46,087 bases of DNA from NCBI GenBank assembly GCA_964511665.1, contig CAZEHA010000026.1, positions 1-46,087 on the forward strand. Direction: 5' to 3'. Shown piece by piece: positions 43,769-46,087 of this stretch. The first letter of the stretch is position 1, and each line of letters opens with the position of its first letter. Position numbers and translations under genes: made by a program. The notes beneath the pieces were generated by a model. The model saw only the letters and a list, made by a program, of their open reading frames with translations. It was not told the DNA's origin and did not search any database. Origin of the DNA: JAGOEF01 sp964511665 (lineage in GTDB: Bacteria; Bacteroidota; Bacteroidia; Bacteroidales; ML635J-15).

Positions 43769-44199
43769 ATCTTCTATTTTTTGGTTACAATTATCATCAG
43801 CCATAGCTTGCTTTGCCCGCAGGGCATTTCTCAACAAACAAAAATCAGTTTTTTTTACCGATATACAAAATGCCGCAACAGCCTTTCATATAAAAACAGC
43901 ACCGGGCCATGCCGGTTTAACAATATTTTAAGACCCTGCGGCAAATGCTGTTCAGTTTTAAAACTTAAAACTTTTTTATACATTTACCCTGTAAAAATTT
44001 GATTCACGAAATGCCATTTCGAACAATTACAAATGCTTCTAATTGCTTACAAACTGTAATAAAAGCCAATATGCATCAAATGATAACAATTGACATACAG
44101 CAAGTTACGAGAGGTGTTGGTGTACTTATAAACGAGTTAAAAACAATTAAAACAAAGCATAAAATAAATTAACAAATTGAATTTTGTAAAAGCAAATTA
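43769..44199. other. Divergent intergenic region, 431 bp
   Basis: No gene is supported. It holds the candidate promoter of the M3 peptidase gene, small hairpins (TGCCCgcaGGGCA near 43814-43826), and from about 43,980 a shift to more AT-rich DNA. Confidence 0.6.
43839..43869 (-). promoter_or_regulatory. Candidate promoter of the M3 peptidase gene
   Basis: On the minus strand TTTG (43869-43866), a 19-bp spacer and GATTTTTG (43846-43839) match the Bacteroidota consensus with one mismatch, 70 bp before the ATG. Confidence 0.6.
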
Positions 44200-45300
44200 A
44201 TGACAATAAAACATCATAACTCATACATATCAATTATTTACGAAAAAATTATTATTTATACCATAAAATTTATTAGTATTGCATCATTACCTCTTTCTGT
44301 AATTGCTTATCTTGCAATTGAAAAAAGCGAATGTTTATTAATCAAGTTTTTGCCTTTTTTATTTACGGCAATTGTTTTGATGCTTTTCTTTTTCAAAAAA
44401 ATCATTTCAATAAATTTCAAATCTTCAATTTTAATCGCAATTTTCTATTTTGTTGGAATTTATACTCTGCTTTTGGGACTTTTGGATATGGCTTCGTTAT
44501 GGTTTATTTTAGCAATTATTTTTGCATTTTACACTAAATCAAAAGAACTCCCTATTATTATTTTTTCATCTGCCTTTTTATTAACAATGATAACAGGCAT
44601 TCTGATGATTTCAAAAAATCCGCAATTTCCGATAGATTATGGGTTTAAAAATTGTCAATTTGCTTGTGTTACAATAAGAATTATAAATTTCCTGATAATC
44701 GGCTTTTTAATTTTTAAAATACTGAAAATATTTTTTGAAACGGTTGAACTTTACATTCAGGAAATTACAGAAAAAAACATTGTACTTGAACAACTAAAAG
44801 CAACCGAACAAAAAGAAGCCGAACAAAATCTTAAAAATCAAATCTTAAAAAGTGATATTGAAAAACATCAACTCGAAATAGATTACAAACGAAAAGAATT
44901 AACCGATGCCTTTTCAAAAATATTGAAATTCAATAGTTTATTAAATGATATAAAAAAAGACATTGCCGACCAAAATTATAAAAATGCGATAGCTAATTTA
45001 ACAGTTCATCAGACAAAAAATTACGATATCGAAACTTTTTTATTCAAATTTAATGAAATATATCCCGATTTTCTTATAAAACTTCAAGAAACCTACACTC
45101 AACTTACTGAAACAGAAGTTAAAGTTTGTGTTTTAATTTCTGCCGAACTAAAATCTTCCGAAATTGGAAATTTGCTTAACGTTTCAGAAACTTCTATCGG
45201 GAAATATCGAAACAGAATACGAAAAAAGCTTAATTTGGAAAACAATACTGATATTGCCGCATTCTTATTTGAAAATCTTAAATTCAAAAAATATCAATAA
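44200..45300 (+). CDS. Membrane-bound LuxR-type transcriptional regulator
   Basis: The 366-residue product has about six predicted membrane segments in residues 15-185, a charged coiled-coil-like stretch (about 188-245) and a C-terminal LuxR/GerE-type helix-turn-helix (about 303-358): LTETEVKVCVLISAELKSSEIGNLLNVSETSIGKYRNRIRKKL. This resembles Bacteroidota regulators that place sensing helices or repeats before a LuxR HTH. The signal and targets are unknown. Base composition is much more AT-rich than in the preceding genes. Confidence 0.82.
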   Translation: MTIKHHNSYISIIYEKIIIYTIKFISIASLPLSVIAYLAIEKSECLLIKFLPFLFTAIVLMLFFFKKIISINFKSSILIAIFYFVGIYTLLLGLLDMASLWFILAIIFAFYTKSKELPIIIFSSAFLLTMITGILMISKNPQFPIDYGFKNCQFACVTIRIINFLIIGFLIFKILKIFFETVELYIQEITEKNIVLEQLKATEQKEAEQNLKNQILKSDIEKHQLEIDYKRKELTDAFSKILKFNSLLNDIKKDIADQNYKNAIANLTVHQTKNYDIETFLFKFNEIYPDFLIKLQETYTQLTETEVKVCVLISAELKSSEIGNLLNVSETSIGKYRNRIRKKLNLENNTDIAAFLFENLKFKKYQ

Positions 45301-45338
45301 TTTAGAGACACTGTCAGAGTAATTGTCATATCTCAAAA

Positions 45339-45371
45339 TTTGTATTCTAACCCCGAAACATCCTATTTTTA
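45339..45371 (+). promoter_or_regulatory. Candidate promoter of the methyltransferase gene
   Basis: TTTG (45339-45342), a 21-bp spacer and TATTTTTA (45364-45371) match the Bacteroidota pattern with one mismatch, 15 bp before the ATG. Confidence 0.45.
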
Positions 45372-45385
45372 CAAAAAAAATTAAG

Positions 45386-45997
45386 ATGTCGGAATATAAT
45401 CAATTTTTCAGCAAAATATATGATTGGGTATTTTTTCCCTTTTTACATCCCTTAAGAAAAAAAATAACCAAACAGGTTGCTGTTTCCAATTCCCCAAAAA
45501 TAATTGATATGTGTTGCGGCACAGGAAATCAAATAAAGTATTTGAAAAAATTGGAAAATGCAAATATAGTTGGAATTGATATTTCCGATAATATGCTTGC
45601 AGTTGCTCGCAAAAATAAACTCGAAAAGTATTGTCAAAAACAAAATGCAACGAACACAAGTTTTAAAAACGAAGATTTTGATGTTGCAATACTTAACTTT
45701 ATTTTACACGAAACAAAACCTGAAAATGCAGAAAAAATTTCTGCCGAAGCCAAAAGAATTGTCAAAAAATCGGGGAAAATAATAATTACCGATTATGTTT
45801 TCGACAAAAAAACAAATTTTATAGGAAAAGCAGGTGCTTATTTTGTGGAATTTATTATAGGCGGACAGCATTATTCCAATTTCAAAACCTATATTGAAAA
45901 TAATCTTTTAAAACAATATACATCAGATTTACAATTACAATCAGTACAAAATTTGCTTTTTGGAGCAGTAAGAATACATACATTTATTAACAATTAA
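45386..45997 (+). CDS. Class I SAM-dependent methyltransferase
   Basis: The 203-residue product has the SAM-binding motif I in IIDMCCGTGNQIKYL (about 37-51), the acidic residue after the second strand (IVGIDISDNML) and the ILNFILHETKPENAEK motif typical of UbiE/Coq5-like (Methyltransf_11) enzymes. The substrate is unknown. The ATG at 45386 is preferred over an in-frame TTG 63 bp upstream because a promoter-like site lies between. It lies 85 bp after the LuxR-type gene and shares its AT-rich composition. Confidence 0.87.
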   Translation: MSEYNQFFSKIYDWVFFPFLHPLRKKITKQVAVSNSPKIIDMCCGTGNQIKYLKKLENANIVGIDISDNMLAVARKNKLEKYCQKQNATNTSFKNEDFDVAILNFILHETKPENAEKISAEAKRIVKKSGKIIITDYVFDKKTNFIGKAGAYFVEFIIGGQHYSNFKTYIENNLLKQYTSDLQLQSVQNLLFGAVRIHTFINN

Positions 45998-46087
45998 AAA
46001 TTTTCATAAAAAAAATATTAAAAACTAATCATTATATGAAATATCCATGAGCGAATAAAAATAAGCACACCAACCGCGATGAATATT

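Noticed and set aside
42839..44002. 387-residue plus-strand frame
   Set aside because: It is antisense to the M3 peptidase gene, which has clear motifs and normal codon use; the antisense product has no recognisable domain.

Overview
The window looks like a chromosomal segment of a Bacteroidota (Bacteroidales-like) bacterium. Reasons: two secreted proteins carry C-terminal type IX secretion (T9SS) sorting domains; many lipoproteins have a short hydrophobic leader and an SxC/AxC lipobox; promoter-like sites follow the Bacteroidota pattern TTTG-N19-TAnnTTTG; purine-rich Shine-Dalgarno sites are largely absent; and menaquinone genes are of the futalosine type. Gene density is high, with many 1-11 bp overlaps. 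No rRNA, tRNA or CRISPR array was seen.

Layout. 0.1-1.4 kb: a lipoprotein serpin (minus). 1.5-2.6 kb: mqnE (plus). 2.6-5.4 kb: a tightly overlapping minus-strand operon, EamA transporter > YigZ-like > PlsC-like > omega-amidase-like nitrilase. 5.4-7.2 kb: dnaA with a UUCG terminator and a very AT-rich upstream stretch that may be an origin. 7.2-11.8 kb: a small membrane protein, LOG-family hydrolase + dGTPase, a SiaC-like protein, mltG and a DUF2807-like lipoprotein. 11.8-14.3 kb: minus operon mqnA > GNAT > MATE. 14.4-18.9 kb: plus operon purB > MsbA-like ABC exporter > DUF192 lipoprotein > NlpC/P60 hydrolase. 19-20.5 kb: Fe-type superoxide dismutase and a DUF4197 lipoprotein.

20.7-29.1 kb is one gene for a 2806-residue T9SS surface protein with 13 Fn3-like modules, four beta-sandwich (MAM / choice-of-anchor-J-like) modules and two DSYGDGWNG modules. 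29.2-36.7 kb: an unrecognised small protein, then a minus operon encoding a fused beta-phosphoglucomutase/GH65 phosphorylase, a GT32-like glycosyltransferase and a membrane-anchored SGNH hydrolase, then a secreted 16-repeat LRR protein with a T9SS tail. 36.8-41 kb: a GH2 beta-mannosidase and a GH20 beta-hexosaminidase, divergent, whose start codons lie inside one shared 12-bp palindrome. 41-41.6 kb: a repeat-filled intergenic region with a 21-bp tandem array broken by a 100-N assembly gap. 41.6-43.8 kb: an M3 oligopeptidase lipoprotein. 44-46.1 kb: a markedly more AT-rich tail with a membrane LuxR-type regulator and a methyltransferase.

Together the genes mix core functions (dnaA, purB, mqnA/mqnE, mltG, sodB, dgt) with outer-surface and glycan functions (T9SS cargo, GH2, GH20, GH65, GT32, serpin, M3 peptidase). 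The least ordinary items are the giant modular protein, the palindromic shared start, the unresolved 21-bp array with its flanking repeat families, the compositionally foreign tail, and the GH65-phosphoglucomutase fusion in an operon with a glycosyltransferase. I found no clear new defence or mobile system.
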